Below, one piece after another: positions 48,611-59,178 of a DNA stretch of 64,000 bases. Both the position numbers and the translations under genes were made by a program. Under the pieces are notes generated by a model. The model ran no database searches, was not told where the DNA came from, and saw nothing but the letters and a program-made list of their open reading frames with translations. Position 1 is the stretch's first letter, and each line of letters starts with the position of its first letter. The stretch is from Ehretia macrophylla. Lineage: Eukaryota > Streptophyta > Magnoliopsida > Boraginales > Ehretiaceae. The DNA lies in NCBI GenBank assembly GCA_037974665.1, contig CM075765.1:63413747-63477746 (forward strand). The letters run 5' to 3'.

Positions 48611-48849
48611 TGTTACTAAGTTAGGAGTGAATGATTCCTGCAAATGGTTAGCAACAATTTATAGAAAGAAATACGGAATTGAAATATTATCAACTCTGCT
48701 TCTTGATCTGAAATTTTTGTTTCAATCTACTAGATACGGTGGACTTGAAACAATCCATCTGAATTCATTAATTGAATTTTTGGTGTCCGCCTCTGTGACC
48801 TGCAAAAAGACAAAAAGGTATTCCCGAAGAAACCTTATGTGATAGGCAC

Positions 48850-49469
48850 ATGGCCTGTTAGAAATTCTCTGGTTCTAAGACTTGGATTTGCTAAAATCCT
48901 GATTTTATGTCAAATTTACTGAAGACATGGGCCTGATTTAATCTCTTAAGGAGATCATTCTTGTTAGACAATGGGTATCTGATCCATTGTAAGACCTTGT
49001 TCAAGGGCTTATAGTTTATGACTAAACGAGGAACTCCTCGTTCCTGTTCTGCATGTTTATTAACATAAAAGGCTGCACATGACCATGGGCTTTTGCTGGG
49101 TCAGATTAGCATTTTATCTAATAAACTTTGGATCTTTTTTTTGCAAAGAGAAAGATATTCCTGGTTCATCTGGATGGGCTTAGCCCTGGTAGGAATATTC
49201 TGTTTTGAAAAGTCCTTCTCATATGGGAGAGAGACTGAATGTATTTTACGAGCCCAAAAAGCCATAGGAAGTTCTGAACAAACTTCTCTTTCAAGTTTGG
49301 TCTGGAAGTCTTTGATGGACTTTTGCTGTTTAGCAATCTGTTCATCAATTCTGAGACTTTTAATATCTTCTTTAAGAAAACTGATTTGGTTTTCTTTTTG
49401 TTGAATTGAGTTAATATCTCTTCGCTGTGAAGGATAATAAAACTCAAATATGATTGGTTTACCTAACAT
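48850..49469 (-). pseudogene. Pararetroviral reverse transcriptase, N-terminal part only
   Basis: The frame from 49469 leads into the palm-finger start of a caulimovirid-type reverse transcriptase, with the LVINYKPLN block and the FSKFD-x2-SGF block (about 48926-48895) that holds the first catalytic Asp. A stop near 49096 and another at about 48891 interrupt it. The sequence then diverges before the second catalytic motif, so most of the RT and all of RNase H are deleted. The region between about 49480 and 49800 is where a protease would be expected but is too degraded to call. Confidence 0.7.
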
Positions 49470-50329
49470 ATTGGTAGATATACCTTGTTATGTAACAGTC
49501 ATGGGAAATAACTGTTGGAGAAATGGATTCCCGAGAATGACTTGGGAATTCAATTGTTTTATTAGTACAAAGCTGGTCGGGAAACAAATACCTTGATTGC
49601 ACACATGTGCATTAGGTAATTTGTACCTGATCTGAAGTCTGGTAGAGTCAGCTGTAGTAAGCTTTTCTCTGGTTTTCTCAAAATATCTGTACTGGTTAAT
49701 TTAAGTGAATCAAATGGTTTTGTCAATGAGACAGTGGTCTGTTCAATTGATTTCTGTTTTGATTCAACATGTTTTACTGGAGTCTGTTTTTCAAGAATAT
49801 CTTCGATATTCTAAACTTGTTTCTGTAATGTGACTACTGAAAGATTAGTCCAATTATTTTGTTGGGCTATGTCTTTTAGTTCTGGTTGTTCTGTAAAGAT
49901 TACTGGTTTAAGATCAATAGTTCCTTCTTTAGTAGGAACCTGTGTATGTTGAAATGGAGGGTGCTCCGCATCAATCACTGTTGTGGAATTGGGTAAATTC
50001 TATTTTCTTGTTCTTGCCGTAAGAACATTAATGTTCATTAGTTTATTTCTGTGTTTAAACCACATGAAAAATTGTACATTTAATCTAACAATTTGTAAAT
50101 ATTGGAGCCATTGGCTTTTTAAATCTGTTAATTGTTCACTGTTATGATTCTTAAAATACCATTCTCTGATCTGTTTGTTCTCATCTGAAAGAAATTCATC
50201 TTTCAAGTCTTGAACATCTCTTTCAAAGACTTCAGACAACATATTGATGCCAAAGTCTGAGGCTGAAGGGTTGAAGTCAACAGATGATGTATCTGTTGGT
50301 TCAAATTCTTGATAGACTGGACGAGCAGT

Positions 50330-51302
50330 TTGTTATTCAATCCTGATTCCCATAGGAACGAATTGGGTCTGAGTTCTGCTTGTTGAAGGAAGGTCAACAA
50401 AGTCTGGGGTTGGGTCAGAAATACTGATCCTAGAGATACTGGAAACTGATCGGGATAAAACTGATTCCCTATTTCCTCTGTCTATTTTAATGGAAACTGT
50501 TCCATCATCGTACTGAATGATCTGTTCTATTCTGGAGTTCTGGACCATCTGGTCCTGAACGACTGGTTTGGTGGCATTTTCAATGTCCCACCTTTCTGGG
50601 AGTGAAACTTCGTTCCACTTAATGGTTCTGGGTATGTTAACTATGGATCTGTTTCTTTCCATATTCCAAATGATAGTTTCACCTTTTGGACGTTTTCTAG
50701 CTAAAGATCTGGGATTTAATCCCGTAGTCATCAATTTATAATTAAGACGATAAATAACTTCATATGCATGTGTACCATAATCAACATAATAGTTATGCGT
50801 CTTAATGTCTAACTAAAGTGCTTTCATGACATGAGGACATGTAAGCGATATGGTATGATCTGGAAAACAATTAAAGAAAATGGGACCATTACATAGACTA
50901 GTCTCTACTAATCCTAGTAATGAATCATTGTATCTAAGTAATCTACAATCTCTAAGAGCTAGATATACACTGGTATCTAATCCTTCACTGATTAAAGGCT
51001 TTAGTGCGACTTGCACATGGCCAATATGAAGAAACCTATAGCCGTTTCTCTTGGCTTTATCTAATGATTTCTGGGAAAAAAAGTCTGTTGCTCTGTTGAT
51101 CACTGGTCAATGGCACTACTTCTTCTTTACATCTAATAGTAAGTAGAGATTTTAGGTCGATGAGACCTTTCTGGTAAATCTCATTTATGTTCATCTTAGG
51201 AGGTTTCCAATTACTTAACTCTCCTACTGTCCATGTCTGTTCTGTTTTAGCTATGGTATTATTATCTGATCTTACTGAAGCATTACTGCTACTAGAAGCC
51301 AT
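50330..51302 (-). pseudogene. Pararetroviral movement-protein-like region
   Basis: The first frame starts at 51302 (MASSSSNASVRS) and continues in another frame from about 51100 after a frameshift near 51060-51100. The segment at about 51060-50820 has the pattern of plant viral movement proteins (RFLHIGHVQVAL, then the LRDCRL and SLCNGP blocks). A stop follows at 50813, and a further open stretch runs from 50734 to 50333. Movement proteins enable cell-to-cell spread of the virus. This copy is broken and should not be functional. The family call rests on the pattern of conserved residues, not on a search. Confidence 0.65.
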
Positions 51303-51495
51303 TACAACTATGTTGACTAATCTTAACCTTACAATCTGCGAACCGACTTACTATCTTCGAATCTACCTCAGCCCAAGGGACACTTGGAGTCTACTGCCCT
51401 TCTGCGGGTCTTACTCGCTCCCAACCCTAGCTAAGTAGATAAAGGTAAGTTGTCGATACAGGTATGTTGCTTAAGACTAATCTAATAGTTGTTCT

Positions 51496-51508
51496 GGCTC
51501 TGATACCA
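51496..51508 (-). other. Primer-binding site of the pararetrovirus
   Basis: The minus strand reads TGGTATCAGAGCC, complementary to the 3' end of plant initiator Met-tRNA. It lies just inside the 5' terminal repeat, as expected at the start of minus-strand DNA synthesis. Confidence 0.8.
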
Positions 51509-51515
51509 GAAACAA

Positions 51516-51653
51516 CCCAGGGAAGATAAGATAATCGTAGACATAACAAAATAGGGATAAACATGGATAATAGACAGGTAAATAAAAGAAAGACAATTAA
51601 GATCAAGAAAAAAGGAGACAAAGTCTCTTACTTGTTATTAGATGAACTGGAAG
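51516..51653 (-). repeat. Terminal direct repeat of the pararetrovirus (5' copy)
   Basis: The partner of 46008-46146. Next to it on the inner side is the tRNA-Met primer-binding sequence, and on the outer side the TA microsatellite of the host. Confidence 0.85.
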
Positions 51654-51895
51654 ATATATATATATATATATCCAAAATCATACTACTAGATAGATTATAA
51701 TACATAGGAATTGTCTCAAGGGTCTATCCCCCGGCCTCATGTCAAAAAATTACAGGATCCAAAACTTTAATATGTACAGTACATTTTATTTATTTAACTA
51801 GAGGTTTAAACTAATATTATATTACATACAAACGATATTATACCTGTTGAGAATCAATCTCGGAATAGATCTCTCGCACAACTAGTGGCGGAACC
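51654..51895. other. Host DNA between the pararetrovirus and the LTR element
   Basis: The stretch 51673-51790 ('taggaattgtctcaag', 'tcatgtcaaaaaatta', 'tttaatatgtacag') aligns with 38456-38560 upstream of the first PLT gene. It is thus part of the duplicated PLT promoter region. The last 100 bases do not align and may belong to another insertion around the LTR element. Confidence 0.65.
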
Positions 51896-54410
51896 TGTGA
51901 CGTCCAAGATTTAGCCATGCATTCAATTACTGTTGCATCCTTTATTTGCGCACCTCTTTCTATGCCTTATTAATTGTCTTCTTAAATTACTATTCACTCC
52001 GTTTTTAAACTGCATTCTATTAGTTAATTAGTATTTTTATTAAATCATATTAATTGTTAAAGTAGTGGAAAAAATGTGCAATTGAGCTATAGGCGATAGG
52101 AGAGCTCATTTAGAAAATAATTTTTGTAGTTGAATGAATAGTGTTACGTAACATAACTTAGGGAATGAATTAGCTAACATTCATTTTACTATCTAGGCTC
52201 GTTTTAAGCTAACTAAGCGCATTTAGTGAACCATTTAAGCAAGCAACTTAGCCCCATTTAATATATAACTCACACAACATACACATTAGCTCATAACTTA
52301 GCAAAAAAAAAAGAAAAAAAGAGAGCATGCTGAAAACACTGTAGCAAATCCGAGAATTGCATTGGAGAAGAAATAGAGTTTTTTTGCTCAACAAATCCTC
52401 ATTCCAAGCCAAGCCAAGCTAGGTGCAAGTGGTTTAGGGTGTCTACTAGCCTCCTAGGAGCTCCTACGCGCATTGGTGAGGGATTTCACGGCTTATTTTC
52501 GCATTTTAAAATAGTTGCTATTTTCTTGATTTGTTGAAAATGTGTTCAAATGCTATTGTATTGATTATCTATGCTATTATACCTTGTATATGAGTGCTAG
52601 AGAACATATTTGAGCCATCGTTTCGCAATTTAAACGGTTAGAATCGTTAGTTTGATTTTTAGGGTGAATAGTGACATTTTTCTAGGGTTTTGCGTAATTG
52701 CTCGAATTAGCTTGATTAAAGGCTTCTAATAGATGCCTTAGGTGCTAGTGAAGGTAATCTAATAGCCCCGTGCACTTGCATTGTCCTTAAATCGCTAAAA
52801 ATGTAAAATAGTCGACTTTAATTTGGGGCTTTCGGGGTTAATGAGAATCCGGGTGAATTCGGGCTTCAATTCTAGTATCCTTAGGCTACCTAGGTGCTAT
52901 AGAAGCCTTGATATCCTTTGTTTGAAGCCCGGACATTGTATGTGTAGTTTAAAGCCATAAGAGGGAATTTGGGGCTTTCGGGGTAATCGCAGCCATTTGA
53001 ATGAGTTAGAAGGTTGAAAGGGTACCTTGAGGGTTAGTTATAAGGTTGTGAGAGTTTCTTTTGAAAATGGAATCATTAACCTTGGTTTGGAAGAGAAATA
53101 GTTTGAAAAACAAAGGGGTTTAGGTGTAATTTCGGTTGACTCAGACTTCTAAACCCATGGCATGACTCCTTAAGTGTTTATATGTGGTTTCAAGTCGATT
53201 TGGAGCTTTTGGTATGACTCTATGCTTATTTTGTATATGTCCTTTGTAAACTGCTTATTAGCTTCTATAATTGCTTCTATGCTAATTGCCTCGAGGTCAA
53301 CCTACTTTGTTGATCCTCCTATGTGTTAATGCTTATATTATTACTATTAACTTGTCATTGTTAAGTGCATTGCATAGTGGTTGCGCAACCATAGTGTCAG
53401 GGGCGGATGTGTTGAATATCGGCTAGGCGGCAGAGGCCGTGCCGGTGGATATTCAAACTCCGTGCCCTATTCCCTCATTCGCCTGGTCCGGAGATTGCCA
53501 GGAGATGTTGGGTCGTAGGATATTCGGGGTACATCCGGAGTACACCCACTGGAGTGTTTGGGGATTATGCCGGCTTATCGTGATCGTGCTCGTGGTTCGT
53601 GGTTCGTGGTTCGTGGATTGTGATGAAGACCAGTGAAGATTGGTGTATAGGGGATTGTGTGAAATGTATCCTTTTAAATGTGTGGTTACTTATGTTATCA
53701 TTGCTTCTTAAATTGTCTAAGTGATATTGTTGTATAACTGTATTATCTATTGCATTGCACGCCCCGGGACTATATCCCTCACTGGGCAACAGTGGTTGCT
53801 CATACCTCGCTAACATATTTCAGGTGGCACAGTTGGTGGAGCTGCCTTAGCTGCTGTGTGATATTTGTCTGAGGTGGATGTGCTTTCTGGTTGCTATGTG
53901 AAGAATTTGTTGTCCTATGTATAATCTATTTTGGGGCCTTAAAGCTCATGTATGTATTTGAGTAATATGTAAGCTGGAAGTCTGATAATGTAGTAGCAGT
54001 GGTAATTCTATGGCTTGTAATAACTTATATTTCTATTTCTAGTTGCTTTGCATGCTTGGTAGTGAATGTCTTAGTGTAGAATGTTTTATCTCTAAGTATG
54101 TTTTAATGTTATCCTAGAATGGCATGGTTATTAGACTATATTATAAACAAGTTACTTGCATGCTTGTGTGGTTTTGGAACTGTTGTTTGCTTCAAGGCTC
54201 GGATGGCCGTGAATCTTTAAATATTTAGCCATGAAAAGTTTGTTTACCTTGTAGTTACCTTATTTGAGAATTTACAGGTTTTCAAAATGTCCATAGTACA
54301 GGGGAAACTCTGTCCGTTTTCCCCTAAAATTTTGTGACCGGGTTTGGTATTGGGTTGAGAATAGCATGGTTATTAGAGCCTCCGGTCTCGTGAGGGATCG
54401 GGGCGTTACA
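51896..54410 (+). repeat. 5' LTR, 2515 bp
   Basis: Begins TGTGACGTCCAAG and ends GATCGGGGCGTTACA. It aligns along its whole length with the 3' LTR at 55499-58023. It includes the minisatellite GTGGTTC repeated three times at about 53596-53616. Frames within it, such as 53439-53636, recur in the other LTR and show no known domain. Confidence 0.93.
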
Positions 54411-54412
54411 GG

Positions 54413-54424
54413 TGGTATCAGAGC
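54413..54424 (+). other. Primer-binding site of the LTR retrotransposon
   Basis: TGGTATCAGAGC, complementary to the 3' end of initiator Met-tRNA, begins two bases after the 5' LTR. Confidence 0.9.
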
Positions 54425-55485
54425 TTAGTTAGCTCTAAGCCGGGACAGGGTCCTCAGCCTGTCGGGTAGTAACCCTTGCGTGTGTGCTTGATTAAGTGTG
54501 TGTCTTAAAAGTGTATGCCTGCATGTTTGATTGTGTGTCTGGTATTGAATGTGTGCACCTATGTGATATAATTATGTGTTACGTGCTAAATGTGTGCAAG
54601 GTGAAGCAAAGTGGCTAGTTATGCATCAAATTGACTTTGTGAATTATTAAATGCTTGAACTGTTGCTTGTAATGTGTGTATTTGAATGTCTTTGATTGAG
54701 TTGTGTTATGCTTGACTTGATTATCGTGCTTGAATGACTTTGATGATTACACTGTTTCACAAACTCTTTCATTAACATGTTTGCGTAATAGTTTAAAGAA
54801 TGATTATACATATGCAATTGTTTGGCATGCATACATAGCCGTCGAATGGTAAGAAAAACTTCTTCCTCCTCTGAAGAGAGGTGATTAGTGGCAGGCCTTC
54901 CAAATTATGTTGATTAGTAGAAATGAGAGGCAATTAATCAGCCTTTATTTGGGAATTGGTGGATATTGTTGGAGCTCAGTTATTGGGATTCTTCTAAGAC
55001 CTTCTTCAGTGCTTAGCGGTCATAAATGAGTAGCTTCTTTTGGGGTTTCTATATGACAGTTATCTGGAGTATATTCTTGGTATTTTCTTATCAGCTATTC
55101 ATTTGGTATTCTTTTGTCGGCATCTCTCAGAAGAATTGGTATATGGGATTCTTTTTAGCCTTATTATCTGGTATTATTTACAATACTCCTGCTCGGAACT
55201 TTTATTGGTATTTTCTCTCCGCTCTTAGTTGGGATTCTATTCTTCTATGGTATTCGTACCAGCGGGATTCTTATTTGGATTTCGAAGTAGCGTCTCTATT
55301 GGAGCCTTTATTTGGCCTTATTAAGTGAGGTTCGCAGACAATACTACTGGGATTTCTTAATGAGCTTCCACGAGAATTCGTATATGGTATTCTTGCTTAG
55401 CAACTGATGACGAATAATCAGAGTTTGTTTTCAGTTGATGCAGATGTTCTCTTGTGAAGAAGAATTGCGTGGACGCAATTAGTTT
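54425..55485 (+). other. Internal region of the LTR element, without gag/pol
   Basis: No domain-bearing frame. From about 54950 to 55400 the sequence is a degenerate series of 'tgg(g/t)attctt' motifs at irregular intervals of about 20-45 bp. The 100-codon frame at 55026-55328 is a hydrophobic by-product of this repeat and is not taken as a gene. Confidence 0.7.
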
Positions 55486-55498
55486 AAGGGGGAGAGGA
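55486..55498 (+). other. Polypurine tract of the LTR retrotransposon
   Basis: AAGGGGGAGAGGA lies directly before the 3' LTR start TGTGACG at 55499. It is the expected primer site for plus-strand DNA synthesis. Confidence 0.88.
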
Positions 55499-58023
55499 TG
55501 TGACGTCCGAGATTTAGCCATGCATTCAATTACTGTTGCATCCTTTATTTGCGCACCTCTTTCTATGCCTTATTAATTGTCTTCTTAAATTACTATTCAC
55601 TCCGTTTTTAAACTGCATTCTATTAGTTAATTAGTATTTTTATTAAATCATATTAATTGTTAAAGTAGTGGGAAAAATGTGCAATTGAGCTAGAGGCGAT
55701 AGGAAAGCTCGTTTAGAAAATAATTTTTGTAGTTGAATGAATAGTATTACGTAACATAACTTAGGGAATGAATTAGCTAGCATTCATTTTACTATCTAGG
55801 CTCGTTTTAAGCTAACTAAGCGCATTTAGTGAACCATTTAAGCAAGCAACTTAGCCCCATTTAATATATAACTCACACAACACACACATTAGCTCATAAC
55901 TTAGCAAAACAAAAACAAAACAAAAAAAAAAAAAGAGCATGCTGAAAACACTGTAGCAAATCCGAGAATTGCATTAGAGAAGAAATAGAGTTTTTGTGCT
56001 CAACAAATCCTCATTCCAAGCCAAGCCAAGCTAGGTGCAAGTGGTTTAGGGTGTCTACTAGCCTCCTAGGAGCTCCTACGCGCATTGGTGAGGGATTTCA
56101 CGGCTTATTTTCGCATTTTAAAATAGTTGCTATTTTCTTGATTTGTTGAAAATGTGTTCAAATGCTATTGTATTGATTATCTATGCTATTATACCTTGTA
56201 TATGAGTGCTAGAGAACATATTTGAGCCATCATTTCGCAATTTAAACGGTTAGAATCGTTAGTTTGATTTTTAGGGTGAATAGTGACGTTTTTCTAGGGT
56301 TTTGCGTAATTGCTCGAATTAGCTTGATTAAAGGCTTCTAATAGATGCCTTAGGTGCTAGTGAAGGTAATCTAATAGCCCCGTGCACTTGCATTGTCCTT
56401 AAATCGCTAAAAATGTAAAATAGTCGACTTTAATTTGGGGCTTTCGGGGTTAATGCGAATTCGGGTGAATTCGGGCTTCAATTCTAGTATCCTTAGGCTA
56501 CCTAGGTGCTATAGAAGCCTTGATATCCTTTGTTTGAAGCCCGGACATTGTATGTGTAGTTTAAAGCCATAAGAGGGAATTTGGGGCTTTCGGGGTAATC
56601 GCAGCCATTTGAATGAGTTAGAGGGTTGAGAGGGTACCTTGAGGGTTAGATAGAAGGTTGTGAGAGTTTCCTTTGAAAATGGAATCATTAACCTTGGTTT
56701 GGAAGAGAAATAGTTTGAAAAACAAAGGGGTTTAGGTGTAATTTCGGTTGACTCAGACTTCTAAACCCATGGCATGACTCCTTAAGTGTTTATATGTGGT
56801 TTCAAGTCGATTTGGAGCTTTTGGTATGACTCTATGCTTATTTTGTATATGTCCTTTGTAAACTGCTTATTAGCTTCTATAATTGCTTCTATGCTAATTG
56901 CCTCGAGGTCAACCTACTTTGTTGATCCTCCTATGTGTTAATGCTTATATTATTACTATTAACTTGCCATCGTTAAGTGCATTGCATAGTAGTTGCGCAA
57001 CCATAGTGTCAGGGGCGGATGTGTTGAATATCGGCTAGGCGGCAGAGGGCTTGCCGGTGGATATTCAAACTCCGTGCCCTATTCCCTCATTCGCCTGGTC
57101 CGGAGATTGCCAGGAGATGTTGGGTCGTAGGATATTCGGGGTACATCCGGAGTACACCCACTGGAGTGTTTGGGGATTATGCCGGCTTATCGTGATCGTG
57201 CTCGTGGTTCGTGGTTCGTGGTTCGTGGATCGTGAATGAAGACCAGTGAAGATTGGTGTATAGGGGATTGTGTGAAATGTATCCTTTTAAATGTGTGGTT
57301 ACTTATGTTATCATTGCTTCTTAAATTGTCTAAGTGATATTGTTGTATAACTGTATTATCTATTGCATTGCTCGCCCCTGGTCTATATCCCTCTCTGGGC
57401 AACAGTGGTTGCTCATACCTCGCTAACATATTTCAGGTGGCACAGTTGGTGGAGCTGCCTTAGCTGCTGTGTGATATTTGTCTGAGGTGGATGTGCTTTC
57501 TGGTTGCTATGTGAAGAATTTGTTGTCCTATGTATAATCTATTTTGGGGCCTTAAAGCTCATGTATGTATTTGAGTAATATGTAAGCTGGAAGTCTGATA
57601 ATGTAGTAGCAGTGGTAATTCTATGGCTTGTAATAACTTATATTTCTATTTCTAGTTGCTTTGCATGCTTGGTAGTGAATGTCTTAGTGTAGAATGTTTT
57701 ATCTCTAAGTATGTTTTAATGTTATCCTAGAATGGCATGGTTATTAGACTATATTATAAACAAGTTACTTGCATGCTTGTGTGGTTTTGGAACTGTTGTT
57801 TGCTTCAAGGCTCGGATGGCCGTGAATCTTTAAATATTTAGCCATGAAAAGTTTGTTTACCTTGTAGTTACCTTATTTGAAAATTTACAGGTTTTCAAAA
57901 TGTCCATAGTACAGGGGAAACTCCGTCCGTTTTCCCCTAAAATTTTGTGACCGGGTTTGGTATTGGGTTGAGAATAACATGGTTATTAGAGCCTCCGGTC
58001 TCGTGAGGGATCGGGGCGTTACA
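55499..58023 (+). repeat. 3' LTR, 2525 bp
   Basis: Partner of 51896-54410. Differences seen by eye include an interrupted A run near 55910-55935, 'ggcttgccgg' in place of 'ccgtgccgg' near 57047, and several C/T changes near 57370. The element ends TTACA at 58023 and the target duplication GAGCC follows. Confidence 0.93.
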
Positions 58024-59178
58024 GAGCCACATTGGGTTCTTGGTGTGCAATGTCTATCATTTTGTTTTATATAAGGGATTTAAATTTATTAGAGTAGGAT
58101 TGTAAATAATTTTTTATCTTGTTGCATAAATTTAATTGTATTAAATAATTTTACGATTGTATCCATATAAAGTTAGTCGTTAGACAATTTTAACGAAAAA
58201 ATTAACGGAGTGATCGAAACAGAACTCATTTAATAAATTAATGGTTTTTTTAAGACCAAAAATAGTTAAATAGTCAAAACAAGATTGTGACACTAGTTTA
58301 GTGACCTCTGAAATAATTTATTCATGGATTTATATTATTTTTTGAATTAAATGCGGAGAGTCATGTCTTGAAGATATTTGTGTTATAAAATGCTTAAATT
58401 AATAAGCATTAATTTAGTTATAATATAAAAATATGATTTTAAACATAAAACCATCTGTTTTTTTTATATAGTTTATATAAAAATTTGTCTCGAGATTCAA
58501 ATTACTAATTTTGATACTGTAATCTACACTCTAACCTCTGATATCTGGCTCAGTGACTGCGCACAGACCATACCTATTTGCTCTAGTAGTATATGTAGAC
58601 TACATTCGTAACTTGATGATCTTAACTTGTGTGGCCTCATTTTTACGTTTGAATTTGACCATACATGTGGCAGCCACAATGTAAAGAGTCCCAAGTTAAT
58701 GGCCATGGCAAACGGGTATTTTCTACGGACATCAGCAATATTCGGAAGTCCTAACATTCTTATATATCAACCAATGTGTCATCCATTTTGGATAACGAAG
58801 AGATTGAAACAAACCTCTTTAAAAAACCCCAAAAGAGGTTTGTTGATTTACTGCGTGATGATCGTATTGAAAAAGACCGGAACGCAGTATCATCTTCATT
58901 CAAGATTGGATCCAAGAAAATGCCCGTCTAAGTTTCGTTTTTCTTCATGATCATACTTTTTTCTGTTGGATGATTAAATATTCGTGCCTTTATTGGACCT
59001 TTTGCTTTCCGTAAAGTGAAGAGAGCTTAGGGCACCACAAGTTGTGTGCATGCAATGATATATCGTTTACTAGAAATTAAGCTTCCGAATTGAAGGATAT
59101 ATATGTCAAAATTACCATCTCCATTGAAAGAGTGGAAGAGAAGAAGTGTGTTGTTGTTTGCGTTAACTAATAATTTCA
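58024..59178 (+). promoter_or_regulatory. Promoter region of the second PLT gene
   Basis: From about 58580 on, the sequence aligns with 38560-39359 upstream of the first PLT gene ('acatgtggcagccaca', 'attcggaagtcctaacattc', 'tgtgtgcatgca'). The first 550 bases do not align. Compared with the first copy, about 40 bp containing its TATAAAAA box are missing near 59070. A different TATA-like run, ATATATAT, lies at 59097-59104, about 75 bp before the ATG, and could serve instead. Confidence 0.6.

Larger units (their letters stand above)
46008..51653 (-). mobile_element. Degenerate endogenous pararetrovirus (Caulimoviridae-type)
   Basis: This 5.6 kb minus-strand insert has a (TA)n microsatellite on both sides (about 45983-46006 and 51654-51671). 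Its ends are 138-139 bp direct repeats lacking the TG...CA ends of LTRs. Reading 5' to 3' on the minus strand: terminal repeat, a Met-tRNA primer-binding site, a movement-protein-like region (51302-50330), an uncharacterised region, the first part of a reverse transcriptase (to about 48850), a separate frame from 48610, then non-coding DNA with a TATA-like site and the second terminal repeat. Frameshifts and stops occur throughout, and the later part of the RT with its catalytic motif and the RNase H is absent. The copy is inactive. Assignment to a particular genus is not possible from the sequence alone. Confidence 0.8.
51896..58023 (+). mobile_element. Non-autonomous LTR retrotransposon (Tekay/Del-like ends)
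   Basis: Two LTRs (51896-54410 and 55499-58023) enclose an internal region of only 1088 bp. Both LTRs start TGTGACGTCC and end GGGGCGTTACA. A Met-tRNA primer-binding site follows the first LTR directly, and a polypurine tract precedes the second. The flanking 5-bp duplication is GAACC (51891-51895) against GAGCC (58024-58028), one mismatch. No gag, protease, RT, RNase H or integrase frame is present, so the copy would need enzymes from a related full-length element. The LTRs differ at scattered positions and by small indels, so the insertion is fairly young. Confidence 0.93.

Noticed and set aside
55026-55328. 100-codon hydrophobic frame that looks like a membrane protein
   Set aside because: It is translated from the degenerate 'attctt' repeat inside the LTR element. 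Phe/Trp/Leu content follows from T-rich repeats, and there is no gene context.
53439-57239. Frames starting MPVDIQTPCP found twice
   Set aside because: They lie at the same place in the two LTRs of one retrotransposon, so they are duplicated by retrotransposition and are not a gene family.
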